This document shows, one piece after another, positions 17,687 to 30,304 of a stretch of 64,000 bases of DNA (its first letter is position 1; every line of letters starts with the position of its first letter). The position numbers and the translations under genes were made by a program. The stretch lies in contig JASAND010020041.1 of the NCBI GenBank assembly GCA_030248195.1, positions 1-64,000 of the forward strand, given 5' to 3'. Below the pieces are notes generated by a model. It saw only the letters and a program-made list of their open reading frames with translations. It ran no database searches and was not told where the DNA came from. Origin of the DNA: Trissonchulus latispiculum. Taxonomy: Eukaryota; Nematoda; Enoplea; Enoplida; Ironidae.

Positions 17687-18430
17687 TAGGGATCGACCGG
17701 AACTCCGAAAAACCGGAACCGGAACCGGAACTGGCTTTAAAAAACCGGAACCGGAACCAGCTCTTTAACACTACAAAAATCGAAAAACTTTTCTGGCGTT
17801 TTGGACAATTTTTGTGCAATTTTTCGCTTTTTTGTAGCTACTAGAACATTGTAATAACGTTTTTATAAAATTTGCACGTTAATATGAGAATTTTGTCTTA
17901 TCATATAGTTAAAACTTTACTGTACCTTTAAAACTTTAATGAAACACGGTACGAATGCATTATTGAGCATATTTTCAATACAATAAAAGGCGTATACATT
18001 GACTTGCGGCGCTTTTCTATATCGGTTTTTTAACTTTTTCTCGCCACCGGCGATTTTCTATTTCGCTTTTTAAAATTTTTCGGGCCTGCGGCGCTATTAT
18101 GTATTAACTCTTACAACTTTTACAGCTTTTTATTCAAATCTTTTCAAGCTTTCCAATACAAATTTTGCATTTATGTCAAAGATTTTCTCAATTGTTATTG
18201 AAATCTTTTAAATATTTGCATTACAGCTTTTTCTCAAAATTTCAAGAATTTTCTCAACTTCTGGGGGGGCTCCGCCCCACAGACCCCCGTGTCGGCTAGC
18301 GAATAGTCCTAAATCTCGTCATTTTTGCTGCTCCCAAAATGAAATTAACTCTGTTAAAAACTTTGACGTCGCCAGCCCCCCCACCAGCGTAAACGTGTCA
18401 GACGAAAGCAAAAACTTTTTTCCGGCTCGA
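17687..18430 (+). repeat. hAT-like terminal fragment with ACCGGAACCGG repeats
   Basis: It starts TAGGGATCGACCGGAAC and contains iterated ACCGGAACCGG. An inverse end (CCGGTCGATCCCTA) occurs at 29987, and a related end TCCGATCCCTA near 42884. No matching TSD supports joining these ends into one element. CTCGCCACCGGCGA-type GC hairpins and TTCTGGGGGGGCTCCGCCCC (near 18262) follow. Confidence 0.45.
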
Positions 18431-18598
18431 CCCCCGTGTTTTCAGAACCCTGGCGGGTGCGCCCCTGCTTGCAGATGGATGTAGGATAATTGCAGAATTT
18501 GAACTTTAAAGATTTTTGTCTTGCGAAAGTTTAATGTACTTGTTCATCAAATTGAATTTACTTCTCCTGTATTTAAATGAATTCCTCTGTCTGTATGT

Positions 18599-19200
18599 CA
18601 GACCCGGGAAAAAACACCCCCAAATACGGGTAAAAAACGGGGCCGCCCTGGAAGCCTGGTAGATCCGGCGAATCCCACTAATGTGTGATAATATAGCGCC
18701 ACCATAGATGACCTCAAACTATAAGTATGAGACCCCTGGACCAAATAGAAAGTTTTCAGTGTAATTTCGAATTTGACCTCCCAAAACCACCGCCAAAAGC
18801 TAAGGGTCATATCGGAATTTCTAAACTTCTCTTGGTAGCGCGGAGAGACTCCGGGCTCCAATACTGTGCATGTGGGTTTGTATTGGCCCCAAGTATTAAC
18901 ACACAAGGCACCATATCCCCTACTGCATTGTGGCTCCACCAGCTGCCCATTTTTTTACCCCCAAAATTTCGCCACTTTTCGGGTAAAAAAATGGTCAGAA
19001 CCCAGGAAAAAATTTTTTATGAAGCAGTATGGGGGTTTTAATGCGTTTAGAACGCTTAAAAAGCATCGATTACAGTGCTCGGACAGTTCCTACTTTTCCT
19101 ACTTTTTTCCTACTTTTTCGTATGTTCCTACTTTTTTCCTACTTTAGGACAAAAATTCCTACTTTTTCCTACTTTTTTCCTGTGAAAGACGAAATCGGCC
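18599..19200. repeat. Repeat with GTCAGACCCGGGAAAAAA end and CCTACTTTTT tracts
   Basis: A matching inverse end, TTTTTTCCCGGGCCTGAC, lies near 27568-27586, with similar CCTACTTTTTTCC tracts at 27035-27105. The two may bound one older element later filled by insertions. 19201-19746 shows only an 11-12-base poly-T and no gene. Confidence 0.4.
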
Positions 19201-19746
19201 TGATTAGACAGAAAATTGTCCAAAACAATCGCTGACTTTTTAATAATTTGGAAATAATCTGCAGTTTTTGCTATTCCTTACGATAAGGGAGATAATCAAA
19301 CATAAAAATTTACAGCATCAATCCCAATCGACAAAGTTTCTTCGGTTTTGCCAGTTTCTACGGTAAAACTCCGATTTCTTTTTTTTTTTTTAATCCCGAG
19401 TAAATCACGCCTTGTTAGTACTATGTCTTTTATTACATAGACGTGATTTGCCCCGCGGCCGCCCAACCCCAATGCCGCGTCCACATACAACAGGTATTAC
19501 ATCTGCCACGGCGATGCTGATGCATGCAAGCGGCTACGTCGTGACAGGATTAGTAGACAATTATATATAAACTCATACAAAAGCATGAGCGTATATATAC
19601 ACACAGTGACGCAAGGTTGGCAGCCCGGGTTTGTACGCTATTAGATGTTTAAATAAAATGCGACTGAGAAAAACAAATTTGAGGTTATTTAGTTTATGAA
19701 AGTACATACATTGCGTGAAACGAAATAAAATATGGCATGCAAAGGA

Positions 19747-22048
19747 CTACTGTCCTTGTAATGCACGCCCCCGCATAAACTTGTGCAGCTGAGCTTCATG
19801 CTTTAACAATTTTGACTTAAATGTGCTCAGAGAGGAACAGGTAACAATACTGTCCGGTAAACAGTTCCAAACATTGCAAATTCTATAGATAAAGAAATGG
19901 CTAGCTCTAGACTTTTTATATCGCTTAGGTCTAATAGACAAACTATTATGGCCCCTTGTCCCTGCGTCAGGCGAATATGTAAAATAATCATCAAAAGAAC
20001 AATCAAAGGCATTATACACTATACTATGCATCAAATATAAATCATACATTAACCTTCTCATTTCCAATAATTGTAGGTTGCAACGTTTAAGTCTTTCCTT
20101 GTAAGTAAAATTTTCAAGGCCATACAGTCGTTTTGTAAATGCACGCTGTACTCCCTCCACAGCGTCAATGTCTTTAAGCAAACTAGGTGACCATATCTGG
20201 GTACAGTACTCCAAAATTGGTCCAACATACGTCACAAAAAGCTTAGTTAAGAGGACTGCATCTCTACTAGAGAAACTGCTAAAAATAATTCCTACTCTCT
20301 GATTGGCCTTAGCTCTAATTTGACTTATATGTTTAGAGAAAGTTAAATCATTACTCATCATTATACCCAGGTCCCGCATAAACTCAGTATCGGACAGAGA
20401 TTCACCACCCAAAGTATAAACTTGATTATCGTTACGATAACCCAAATGCATTACCAGACACTTATTAGCTGCTACAGTCATTTGCCAATCACTAGTCCAT
20501 GCATCAATTTGAAAAAGATCATTTTGAAGCACATTTGCCCCATATGACTTATTGACAGTAGAAAAAATTTTCGCATCATCTGCAAACAATCGAATTTCTG
20601 ACAACAAATTTTCCGGTAAGTCATTAATATAAATCAAAAACAATATAGGACCCAGTACAGAACCTTGTGGTACTCCACTTGAGACTGGAGCCCAATCTGA
20701 TTTGGAGGAACCCAATTTTACTCTTTGAAATCTCCCCGTAAGAAAGGCCCTAATCCATGCCAGCATCTTTCCCCTAATCCCAAGTGCTTCTAGTTTTCGT
20801 AAAAGCTTTGAATGACAAACTGTATCAAAAGCTCGCATCAAATCAATATATACAATATCAACACAGTCACCAGCATCCCATGCGTCTATCCAACATTGAG
20901 TACATTCAAGCAATTGTGTATGGGTAGACTCTTACAAACAAAACCATGCTGGTGTTTGCTAATAAGGTGGTGCTTATTAAAGTGGTCAACCATGAAAGGT
21001 TTTACAACTCTTTCCATTGCCCTGCAACAACCAACAGTCAAACTAACAGGTCTATAATTTTTAGGATCTTTGGAATTACCCTTTTAAATAAGGACATACG
21101 TCAGCTCTCAACCAGTAGGAATTCCGCCAGAATTTAGAAATTCTCTGGAAACCTTCGTAAGCGGTATTTTAAGAGAATGAGCCAATTTCTTTTAAAAAGA
21201 CATTTGGTATGCCATCTGGACCAGCAGACAATTTTGGTGATAAATCTTTTAACACTTTGAAAACATCGTTTTCACTGAACAAACAGTCAACCAAAGAGTC
21301 CGCTTCAGATACAATATTCGCAAATTGAGGCATATTTCCATCGTCCGCCGTAAAAACAGATACAAATGTTTCATTTAACACTGAGCATTTATCTGCATTA
21401 TCATATACTACATCACCGTTACTGTTAGTAAGTGGCAACAATGCTGGAGTCTTTACTTAAACGTTTCCTCGCATAAGAATAAAAATTGTTGACTGCCAAT
21501 TTTTATTTGCTAATCGATTTTCGAAAGCTAACCGATCAAAATAAACAGCAGTTTTGACCTGTTGACATTTTTTGCCTGTGAGCTCTTTGTTGTAATTTGA
21601 TTTAGCCTTCTTAAAACGCCTCCATGCAATTTTCTTTTCTTTGATCCAGTTTCAGAGTTCTACACGACAAGGGAATTCGATACCTTTTCCCAAAGGGCTT
21701 TATCATAGGGACAAAGTTTTCGATTGCAAAATTAACGCAGTTTTTAAACTCAATCCAGTATTGTTCAATGTTAGTGCATTCCATAAATATTATATTCCAG
21801 TCTAACGAATCAAAGAAAATAGACATATCAACATAGTTAGCATTTGAAAAATCCTTCCGACGCAAATTGGGAGAATTTCCAAAACGTAAATTAGGATAAA
21901 AAAGCACAACTCCATGTTTGCTTAAACCTATTGGTTCGTCAACTGTAATACCACTTATACTAAATTCAGAAGGTCCAAATATTAAGTCTAACGTATTATA
22001 AGGTTGAACGAAATGTGTAGGTTCCTTTACAAATTGTGTAAATTTCAT
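19747..22048 (-). pseudogene. Degenerate CR1/Jockey-like LINE ORF2
   Basis: Three reading-frame blocks in order on the minus strand encode a decayed ORF2. 21611-22048 holds the endonuclease end (EPTHFVQPYNTLDLIF; LSKHGVVLF where functional enzymes have S-D-H). 21169-21441 holds the RT start (LSAGPDGIPNVFLKEIG). 19747-20913 holds the RT core (VYIDLMRAFDTV, SGVPQGSVLGPILF, FADDAK) and C-terminal region. Frameshifts near 20930 and between blocks, and the lost catalytic Asp, show it is dead. The 5' part is cut off near 22090 by a palindromic MITE. It sits antisense in COQ10 intron 2. Confidence 0.85.
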
Positions 22049-22114
22049 AAATCTTACGGCAGAGTGCTTTTTGGCTTGGGCACTTTAGCTTAGCTGAAAA
22101 GTGGGATTTTATTA

Positions 22115-22645
22115 AAACAACGTACCCCCCCAGGTCCAGATTCCGCATAACTTGACAAAATTAGCTGGAATTTGGTATGGGTGATTTTTCGACCGGGCTG
22201 CGTTCAAGCATCGCACAGTTTTTCGGTTTCGCGAAATTAAATCTTTTTCAGATTCGCAGGACCAGTGGAACCAATAATTTCTAGCTTCAGATTGATTTTG
22301 CTGTAAAGTTGAGGTGTTTTTCGCGTTCATAGAACACGGTTGCTGATTAAGCTATTTGTTAGCTTTGTATAGGCTAAGGTTTTAAGTTTAGTATGCAAGC
22401 TTATACTGAGCTGTCGAAATGCATGATCAGAAAGGGGTTTCCAATTCATGTTCTGCGACCTCGAAAACTCCTATACAACTTTACAGTAAAATTCGGTTCC
22501 CCTTGGTGTGCTCTTGCGAATCCAAAAATTTAGATTTAGTGAAACCGAAAAGTTTTGTTTGTATTCAGCTTTGTCGAAAGCATACCCAAACCAAATTTAA
22601 GGTCATTTAGTCAAGTTTTGCGGAATCTGGGCCTGGGCGAATCTT
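22115..22645. mobile_element. Diverged palindromic MITE (same family as 39832-40426)
   Basis: The whole segment is an inverted repeat. CAGGTCCAGATTCCGC near 22130 mirrors GCGGAATCTGGGCCTGGG near 22620; GGTTCCCCTTGGT and GTTCTGCGACCTCGAAAAC recur in both copies of the family. It abuts and truncates the dead LINE. No TSD could be fixed. Confidence 0.7.
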
Positions 22646-24249
22646 ATCAAGACCCAAAGGTTTTATTCCACTAAACTTATCAAGAACCAAATATTCCACT
22701 AAACTCAGGTTTTGTCAAGAAACGAATTGCCAATTCAATTTTGAGCTGTTCACTTGACAAAGCGCAGAAAAAAAGTCATGTATATGCCACCGAAATCTGA
22801 AGAATTCGGACCTCCGGTGGGACTCGGCTGACTTTTTCCTAGGCTGAAATTTCTGGGGGGCGTTAAGTTTTTTGAAAAATGCTGAAGACAGTAGCGTAGG
22901 TACAAAAACTTTTGAGGGGGGGGGGGCGGTTTTGACCGAGGACTTCTGAGGGGGGGGGGGGAATTTTCTCTTTTTTGCGTAATAATTACATGCACATTGC
23001 GTATTATGCTGTAAGTTGTCATATTAATTTAAAAGTCTCCCATGGACCACATTTTCGACTAGTTACAACTGAAAGCGATGCTTGGTCTGCGATACTCGGT
23101 TGCGGGTCTGGGGGGCGGAGCCCCCCAGAAGTTGAGAAAATTTTTAAATTTCGCCATTAAGCGCTATTGAAACATTTAATTCTTTACAATGATTTATCAA
23201 TTGTCTAACAACATTTTGTACCTTTATTTGCTATTTTCTATGTTTACTGTCTTGTCTGAAAACTCAGGCTATTAAGATGCTCACACAAGAATAAAAATGC
23301 TCCGGTGGAGCATGAAAAATGCAATATGGGTGACATTAGGTTGTGAATGGACAGAGGACTAGGTTTTAAAACGTTAATATGGGAGGGGCAGGTTGTAAAT
23401 GCCAGGAGGACTAGGTTAAAAGCGCACTAATATGGACCAGCTTCGCTGAACAACCCACATTCGCGAAAACTGTCCAGAGTTTCTATCGGCTGCTGCTTGC
23501 TGTTGCTATTGGCAGTTCTTCGGAAAATTGTACGATTTTTGTCAGCATGGCCTGCAAGTATATATTGTGGTCGTGCTCCTTATTATACAACTTAATAATA
23601 CACGTACATAATGTCAACTGCTTTTCGCATCAACTTAATACAAGATTCTGCGCTGACACTGCAGAAAACACACCTTGAACACTTTTCTACCAGAACTGCA
23701 TTGTTTTTGGAATAAGCTTTAATATTTCAAAATCGTCCCGCTTGCTTTGAAAGTTGACGAATGCAGGATCTTACTCGTATGTCATGTGGAGTGGAGCATG
23801 AGTGACCGCGAATATGGGTTGTTCAGCGAAGCTGGTCCATATTAGTGCGCTTTTAACCTAGTCCTCCTGGCATTTACAACCTGCCCCTCCCATATTAACG
23901 TTTTAAAACCTAGTCCTCTGTCCATTCACAACCTAATGTCACCCGTATTGCATTTTTCATGCTCCACCGGAGCATTTTTATTCTTGTCCTATTTCATTCT
24001 TAAGGCTCTCAGTAAAAAGCAAAAACGTTAAAGCTATGTGAAAGAAACTTTAAAAATTCCGCCAATCATTAATCGTCAACCGAAAGTACAGAACAAAGAA
24101 GCTTGAAAAGTTCCCATTTCTTCCTTTTTCTCTATTTTGACAGAAATCCAACATCCAGTACCCATGGCTGCAATAGTTTTAGTTACTGTATATAGCATAT
24201 AGCACTCTACTGCAGCGAAACCAAATGCAAACTTTAATGTCTGTGATGG

Positions 24250-24870
24250 AAACTCATAAGACACGATTTGCAATGCTCTTCCGTACTTGTATACAAAGTT
24301 TCAGGCGATTGCTCTTTGTCTCTTGCTAGTGATAAGCCGTGCTGCACTTCAGTCTTCAGCAGCACTCTACTGCAACGCAACCATACGCAAACGTCAATGC
24401 CAAAGAAGCAGACTTACACGGCACAATTTCTAATGCTTTTCCGCAGTTGCCTGCAGAATTTCAGGCGATTGCTGTTTGTCTGTTGCTAGTTATAGGCCGT
24501 GCTGTGCTTCAGCAGCACTCTACTGCAGCGCAACCAGACGCAAGCGTTAATGCCAAAGAAGGAGACTTACACGGCACAATTTCTAATGCTATTCCGCTGT
24601 TGCCTGCAGAATTTCAGGCGATTGCAAGTTATATATAGTTAGTTATAGGCCGTGCTGTACTTCAGCAGCACTCTACTGCAGCGCAACCACATGCAAACTT
24701 TACTGTCGGTGAAGGAAACTCATACGGCACGATTTGCAATGCTCTGCCGCACTTGTGTGCAAAATTTCGGGCGATTGCAACTTAACTGTAGTTAGTTACA
24801 GGCCGTGCTGTACTTCTGCAGCACTCCACTACAGCGCAACCACATAGTAACATCGTAATAAGTATACAAA
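24250..24870 (+). repeat. About 153-bp satellite of B1, four units
   Basis: CGGCAC followed by AATTTCTAATGC or GATTTGCAATGC recurs at 24419, 24572 and 24725, a spacing of 153. A weaker unit starts near 24259. Units share GGCCGTGCTG and AGCAGCACTCTACTGCA. Similar ORFs in several frames are repeat shadows. Confidence 0.85.
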
Positions 24871-25149
24871 ACGTATCTATAATAGTTTGTCATGTCCTAA
24901 ACAATCTGTATGTTGAATTTCAAATACCAGTGACGAAAGAATAACTTGTTATCGACTGTGCTGTGTTTGGGGCAGCACATACAGCACGGTGGAAGCTACA
25001 GAGTGAACTAACTAACATAGCTACAGTTCCTCCTTACTACAGACATACTTTTCACCAAGTTTCATATGTTTAGCCGTTTACAGTAAGTCTACAGACAGCG
25101 TGCTATGGTTGCTGCATAACAGTACCGCACGATAGCAGCACCGCACAGC

Positions 25150-25885
25150 GCTGCGACTATGCTCATCGTTTTCAGCGACCCCGATAACCCTTATATGCGT
25201 CCCACTATATGGCCCAAAACAGCATATTTAGGCCAATTTTTGACTATTTCCTGTAGAGTTGGGACTTTGAAATTTTCCGAAAATGGCTATTTGGCCGGAC
25301 CAACTTCGGGCCGGCCGCCAGAACGATCCTGGCCAGATATCCAAAATCGCCCTCGTTAGGACATATAAACCCTTCCGTAGATCCTTATGCAACAAACCAC
25401 GTCTCTCTAGCGTCTTCCCTGAGTTCTGTAGCTTTGACAAAAAATTGGCCATTTTTGGCCATTTTAGCGCCAAGTCCACATTTGGCCGGCCGTACAGGTG
25501 GCCGGCCGGGCCGGGCAGCGAAAAAATATCAAAAAGGTTCACTTTCGGGATATATACGTTCAGAAAAACCAAAGTTCACCTGCTGAAAATGCCCAGATCG
25601 TTCTAACACTGCGACAGAAAATTGCATTTTTCCAAGCGTGACTTACACGGAAAAAAAAACAAACGGACCTAACTTTCCCGGAAGCGAAAATTTTCAAAGT
25701 TGGAAATTTTGACCAAAACTTTTTTGCGACTTGTAGTACTCGTCGTGTAGATTCCAACGATACCAAAATTGTCCAGTTTCGTTGAGTATTTAGCTGGCAC
25801 GAAGCTCGAACGGGTCTCCAAGGGCCGCACTGAGCCTTTTACACCCATATTATAGGGGAGCGCTCTCGCGCTCCCCTATAATTAA
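25150..25885 (-). repeat. D unit and terminal GC palindrome of B1
   Basis: Homologous in inverse to 5741-6460. It ends with TATAGGGGAGCGC TCTC GCGCTCCCCTATA at 25849-25883. The stem differs from the C copy (GGGGAGCGC against GGGGCGC) while pairing is kept. Confidence 0.7.
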
Positions 25886-26929
25886 GAACTGTGTATTAAT
25901 TATGCCAAGGCTGATGATGTTGGGAATATCGCGGATATCAGCAAAACTGCAAAGCAACTAATTTATACAAACATTTTGTTAGCATGCTTAATGAAAAATT
26001 ATAATTTTGATAAACCAAATAGCCAAAACTTGCGCCGAAGGCGCGAAAATTTTTTATGGCATATATCAATGTTGAGCTAATTTGAAGCATTACTGTACAA
26101 TTTGTTGAAAATTTTTTACCCGATTTTATCAGGGGGCAAAGTCATTATTTCGGGGAGTGCGGCCGCCCCCCCCCGCCCCCCGTATCTACGCTAGTGGCTG
26201 AAGACTAGCTATTTTTTGCTGTTGAGCTAAAAATTATGTAACTTTTAACCTAATTAAAATAGGAAGCTAATAGCTAAAATAGCTAAGGAAGGTTTTAAAA
26301 TACCTGAAAATCCGGCGAAGCCGGAAAATTTTTGAAGTTACTATCAAAACCCTAGTTTTCTCGGCACGGTTGGGTTCTGGGAGGAGGGAAAGGCCCGAAT
26401 CTTGGGAGGGCGATTCTGAAGGAACCGGTTCCTGGGGACCAATCCTGTAGGAAAAGGCCAGTTCGGGCCCACGAGGCTTCGTTGTTAAAAACACCGAAAA
26501 CGTTTTGCTAAGAAATCGCAGTTTTTTTTGTTAAAAGCTGCATGAATTCTAAATTTATGTATATACATGACTTTAGGTTAGTTCGCTAAAACAAAAATAG
26601 CTTCATGTCAGTGGTCAGTGAAATTTGACGTCCCGTTCAGATGGACGTTACGTTCATTCTCATAGAATATAGCAGGTTGCTAAACGCTATCGAAATGTTT
26701 CTTACAACTCTTCAAATATAAGGTTTTTAATTTTGTAGAAGAAGGTATTAATGCAATGCACAAAATTCGCTCGATAGCTCAAATCTTGTATCGTGGACCG
26801 GTGGGGTATATACATGGACTCTGCCGACTTATATTGAAAATTTCAGGCCGCTAGCTCATCTCTATTGCCCAAACTGGGAATCACGACTTCAACTTGTGAC
26901 ACTTACATGATCGTTTTTGAAATCTTCAG

Positions 26930-27592
26930 GACTAATGAATAATTGATTGGGCCGTGCGGAAAATCTGCATAATGACGTTCTGTTGGAGACAAAATTAGAT
27001 AACTTGCCTGCAAAATCGATTATGAAGCCTGAAAATTCCTACTTTTTGTTCCTACTTTTTCCTACTTTTTTGAAAAATTGTTCCTACTTTTTTCCTACTT
27101 TTCCAAAATCGCCATGTCCGAGGGCTGCGATTAAGCATAGAAACTTTTTAAATTAGTCAAAACCGACCATTTTTGAATATTTTTCAAAAATGGCTATTTT
27201 GCTTATGAAACCTGACTGGTTGATGCTGCACAATTTTTGAACTTTTCAAATCGATAAAAATTGTTACAAATTCATTATAACTTTGGTTTCTTTGGCCAAA
27301 TATACTGAATTTGATGCGCTCTTTCACCTGGAAGCATCAAAACTACTCCAGCGCCAATATTTTTGGGTGATTTTTTTATACCACAAGCCATTTTTTCTTT
27401 ACCATTTTGTCGGGTAAAAAATCACCAATTTTTTAATTAATCTGAGAAGATGTGGTGTTTGGAAAGATTTTAATACCTGAATCGATAGAGGGCAGTGCCG
27501 TGCGCTTACACGCAAAACCGCTTCCAGATTGGCCAACATTTGCGAAAGTTAGAGGCTTAAGTCGAAAACCCTTTTTTCCCGGGCCTGACTAT
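26930..27592. repeat. CCTACTTTTT repeat and GGGCCTGAC end
   Basis: Counterpart of 18599-19200 in inverse. It is followed by an AATTAA/AAATAA microsatellite at about 27595-27645. No gene was recognised between 26467 and 27780. Confidence 0.4.
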
Positions 27593-27779
27593 AATAATTA
27601 AATTAAATTAATTAAATTAATTAAACAATAAATAAATAAATAACAAATTCTGCGTGTGTGCGCGTACCCATATAAAAATGGGAATACCCCAAATTTTCAG
27701 GGAAAGCACCCCCCCCCCACCAAACGTTAAAGGACCCACGCACGACAAAAATCCGGTGTAAGCTAACCCATTTGACCTT

Positions 27780-29237
27780 GCCCATGTATGTTGCAAATGG
27801 TGCCGTATGAGTTTGCTTCACCGACAGTAAAGTTTGTATCTAGTTGCGCTGCAGTACAGTGCTGCTGAAGTACAGCACGGCCTATAACTCGCTACAGGTT
27901 AGTTGCAATCGTCCGAAATTTTGTATAAAAGTGCGTAAGAGCATTGCAAATCGTGCCGTATGAGTTTCTTCGCTGGTAGTACAGCTTGCATCTGGTTGCG
28001 CTGCAGTAGAGTGCTGCTGAAGTACAGCACGGCCTAGAACTAGTTACAGATAAGTTGCAATCTTCCGAAAGTTTGCATGCAAGTGCGGCAGAGTATTGCA
28101 AATGGTGCCGTATGAGTTTGCTTCACCGACAGTAAAGTTTGTATCTATATAGTTGCGCTGCAGTACAGTGCTGCTGAAGTACAGCACGGCCTATAACTCG
28201 CTACAGGTTAGTTGCAATCGTCCGAAATTTTGTATAAAAGTGCGGAAGAGCATTGCAAATCGTGCCGTATGAGTTTCTTCGCTGGTAGTACAGCTTGCAT
28301 CTGGTTGCGCTGCAGTAGAGTGCTGCTGAAGTACAGCATGGCCTAGAACTAGTTACAGAAAAGTTGCAATCTTCCGAAAGTTTGCATGCAAGTAAAGCAG
28401 AGTATTGCAAATGGTGCCGTATGAGTTTGCTTCACCGACAGCAAAGTTTGTATCTAGTTGCGCTGCAGTACAGTGCTGCTGAAGTACAGCACGGCCTATA
28501 ACTCGCTACAGGTAAGTTGCAATCGTCTGAAATTTTGTATAAAAGTGCGGAAGAGCATTGCAAATCGTGCTGTATGAGTTTCTGGTTATCTGGTTATCTG
28601 GTTGTGCTGCAGTAGAGTGCTATGCTATATAAAGTATATAACTAAAACTATTGCAGCCATGGGTATATATATACTGGATGTTGGATTTCTGTCAAAAGAG
28701 AAAAGGGAAGAAATTGGAACTTTTCAAGCTTCTTTGTTCTGTACTTTCGGTTGACGATTAATGATTGGCGGAATTTTTAAAGTTTCTTTCACACAGCCTT
28801 AACGTTTTTGCTTTTACTGAGAACCTTAAAAATGAAATAGGACAAGAATAAAAATGCTCCGATGGAGCGTGAAAAATGCAATGTGGGTGACATTCGGTTG
28901 TAAATGGACAGAGGACTAGGTTTTAAAACGTTAATATGGGAGGGGCAGGTTGTAAATGCCAGGAGGACTAGGTTAAAAGCGCACTAATATGGACCAGCTT
29001 CGCTGAACAACCCATATTCGCGGTCACTCATGCTCCACTCCACATGACATGCGTACTAGTAAGATCTACATTCTTCAGCTTTCAAAGCGAGGGGGACGAT
29101 TTTGACATATTAAAGCTGATTTCAAATAAACGATGCAGTTCTGGTAGAAAGGTGTTCAAAGTATTTCTTCTGCACTGTCAGCGCAGAATCTTGTATGTAT
29201 TAAGTTGATGCGAAAAGCAGTTGACATAATGTAAGTG

Positions 29238-29335
<98 letters not shown>

Positions 29336-29644
29336 GTTGTATAGTTGTATAATAAGGAGAACCACTACATTACACTTGCAGGCCATGCTGACAAATCGTA
29401 CCATTTTCCGAAGAACTGCCGATAGCAACAGCAAGCAGCAGCCGATAGAAACTGGGCAATTTTCGCGAATATGGGTTGTTCAGCGAAGCTGGTCCATATT
29501 ACTGCGCTTTTAACCTAGTCCTCCTGGCATTTACAACCTGCCCCTCCCATATTAGCGTTTTAAAACCTAGTCCTCTGTCCATTTACAACCGAATGTCACC
29601 CATATTGCATTTTTCATGCTCCATCGGAGCATTTTTATTCTTGT
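27780..29644 (-). mobile_element. Composite element B2, inverted relative to B1, 5' truncated
   Basis: Satellites of about 150 bp run 27790-28620 (GTGCCGTATGAGTTT recurring near 27955, 28105 and so on, with a two-unit higher-order pattern). A shared stretch with CAGCCATGG and GATGTTGGATTTCTGTC follows, then a terminal block: L arm 28842-29022, spacer, R arm 29464-29644 ending ATTTTTATTCTTGT. Spacer landmarks (CGGCTGCTGCTTGC in B1) appear in inverse. The D unit and GC palindrome are missing on the left. With B1 it forms a 6.3-kb inverted arrangement. Confidence 0.75.
29243..29332. repeat. (TA)n microsatellite inside the B2 spacer
   Basis: About 90 bp of near-pure TA; it is absent or shorter in B1, so it expanded after the copies diverged. 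Confidence 0.9.
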
Positions 29645-29789
29645 CTTCTATCAGTACTTAAATTTAATAAGGGAATCGGCGGGCTTGTGCTATACCTATT
29701 CTGATTTTCTGAATTATATTTTTAAGTATTTTTTCTGTATGTTAATATTTAACAATGAATTACCGATTATACGTTAAAAATTTTGAGTA

Positions 29790-29987
29790 AGGAAATAGCG
29801 CCGCAGGCGAAAATTTTTGAGAAAATAATATTCTGGCTGAAGTAATGGCAATGTTTCAAAAAGTTTAAAGACATTTTGCGAAAATTTTCAAAATTGTAAT
29901 AAAATTTTACTTTTTATTATAGGCCAAAATTGGTTCCGGTTCCGGTACGTTTTCAAAAACCGGAACCGGAAATCCGGTCGATCCCTA
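29790..29987 (-). repeat. hAT-like terminal fragment, inverse of 17687
   Basis: Contains CGCCGCAGGCG followed by AAAATTTTT, CGGAACCGGAAATCCGG and the end GGTCGATCCCTA at 29987. It lies 159 bp before COQ10 exon 3. Confidence 0.45.
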
Positions 29988-30146
29988 TGTCGACGGAACC
30001 CTTTGCACGCACGTATTTACCCGTTGCAGCGTTCTGAATCTAGGTTGCTCGTTTAATGTTTCCTCTCCTAATTCTTCTGTTTTCATGTAAGTAGGTTTGT
30101 ACATAGAACTTCGTTTTCTCATTAGTTGTTTCTTTTTTGTTTGCAG

Positions 30147-30248
30147 TCAGTCAGCACCGAAGGACGGCTCTTTAAACACTTAGTAACCACATGGAATTTC
30201 TCTCCCAGTACAACGAAGATTGATCCTAGCTGTGTACTCAACTTTTCG
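30147..30248 (+). CDS. COQ10: COQ10 exon 3: START-domain middle strands
   Basis: Residues 121-154, phase 0 at both ends. Acceptor is TTTTTTGTTTGCAG and donor is TCG|GTATGT. It reads SVSTEGRLFKHLVTTWNFSP and continues to SCVLNFS. This aligns residue for residue with the COQ10 stretch x-V-C-T-D-G-x-L-F-N-H-L-x-T-x-W-x-F-S-P that follows L-V-K. The 13.6-kb distance from exon 2 reflects transposon load. Confidence 0.92.
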
Positions 30249-30304
30249 GTATGTTATTAAAACATCTTCTCGGTTAACTAGTTTTATAACATTGTGTGGG
30301 CAGT

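Larger units (their letters stand above)
23285..25885 (+). mobile_element. Composite element B1
   Basis: In order: terminal block L arm (23285-23465, begins ACAAGAATAAAAATGCTCC), spacer, R arm (23807-23987); satellites of about 153 bp (24250-24870); D unit (25150-25849); terminal GC palindrome (25849-25883). Arm modules are CAATATGGGTG/AGGTTGTGAA/AGAGGACTAGG, then TAATATGGGAG/AGGTTGTAAA/GGAGGACTAGG, then the inner hairpin with CAGCTTCGCTG. It shares order with element C but is diverged in sequence. No protein is encoded. Confidence 0.75.
22889..26196. mobile_element. Non-autonomous hAT with 8-bp TSD GCTGAAGA
   Basis: CAGTAGCGTAGGTAC at the left and GTATCTACGCTAGTG at the right are imperfect inverted repeats. 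Both are flanked by GCTGAAGA (22881-22888 and 26197-26204). Its own sequence (22889-23284, 25886-26196) has poly-G tracts, GGGGGGCGGAGCCCCCC and a GCGCCGAAGGCGC hairpin at 26032-26044. No transposase is present. Confidence 0.8.
22828..26461. mobile_element. CTGRC-TTTTCCTA element containing a nested hAT and composite element B1
   Basis: The ends CTGACTTTTTCCTAGGC and GTAGGAAAAGGCCAG are the same termini as the MITE at 3360-3746. Flanking CTCGG (22823-22827) and TTCGG (26462-26466) form a 5-bp TSD with one mismatch. Its own sequence is only the outer parts (22828-22888 and 26197-26461), including GCTATTTTTTGCTG and a CCGGCGAAGCCGG hairpin at 26312-26324. Confidence 0.75.

Noticed and set aside
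29240..29513. Long ORFs in (TA)n and CA/AAAC tracts (also 3154, 50102-51444)
   Set aside because: Low-complexity translation of microsatellites in several frames.
23285..29644. B1 and B2 as one 6.3-kb transposon with 1.6-kb TIRs
   Set aside because: B1 sits inside a hAT that ends at 26196, while B2 lies outside it. B1 alone has the order seen in element C, so two inverted insertions are more likely.
17687..29987. One 12.3-kb hAT bounded by TAGGGATCGACCGG and its inverse
   Set aside because: The flanking 8-mers do not match and the interior belongs to many other repeats; treated as two separate terminal fragments.
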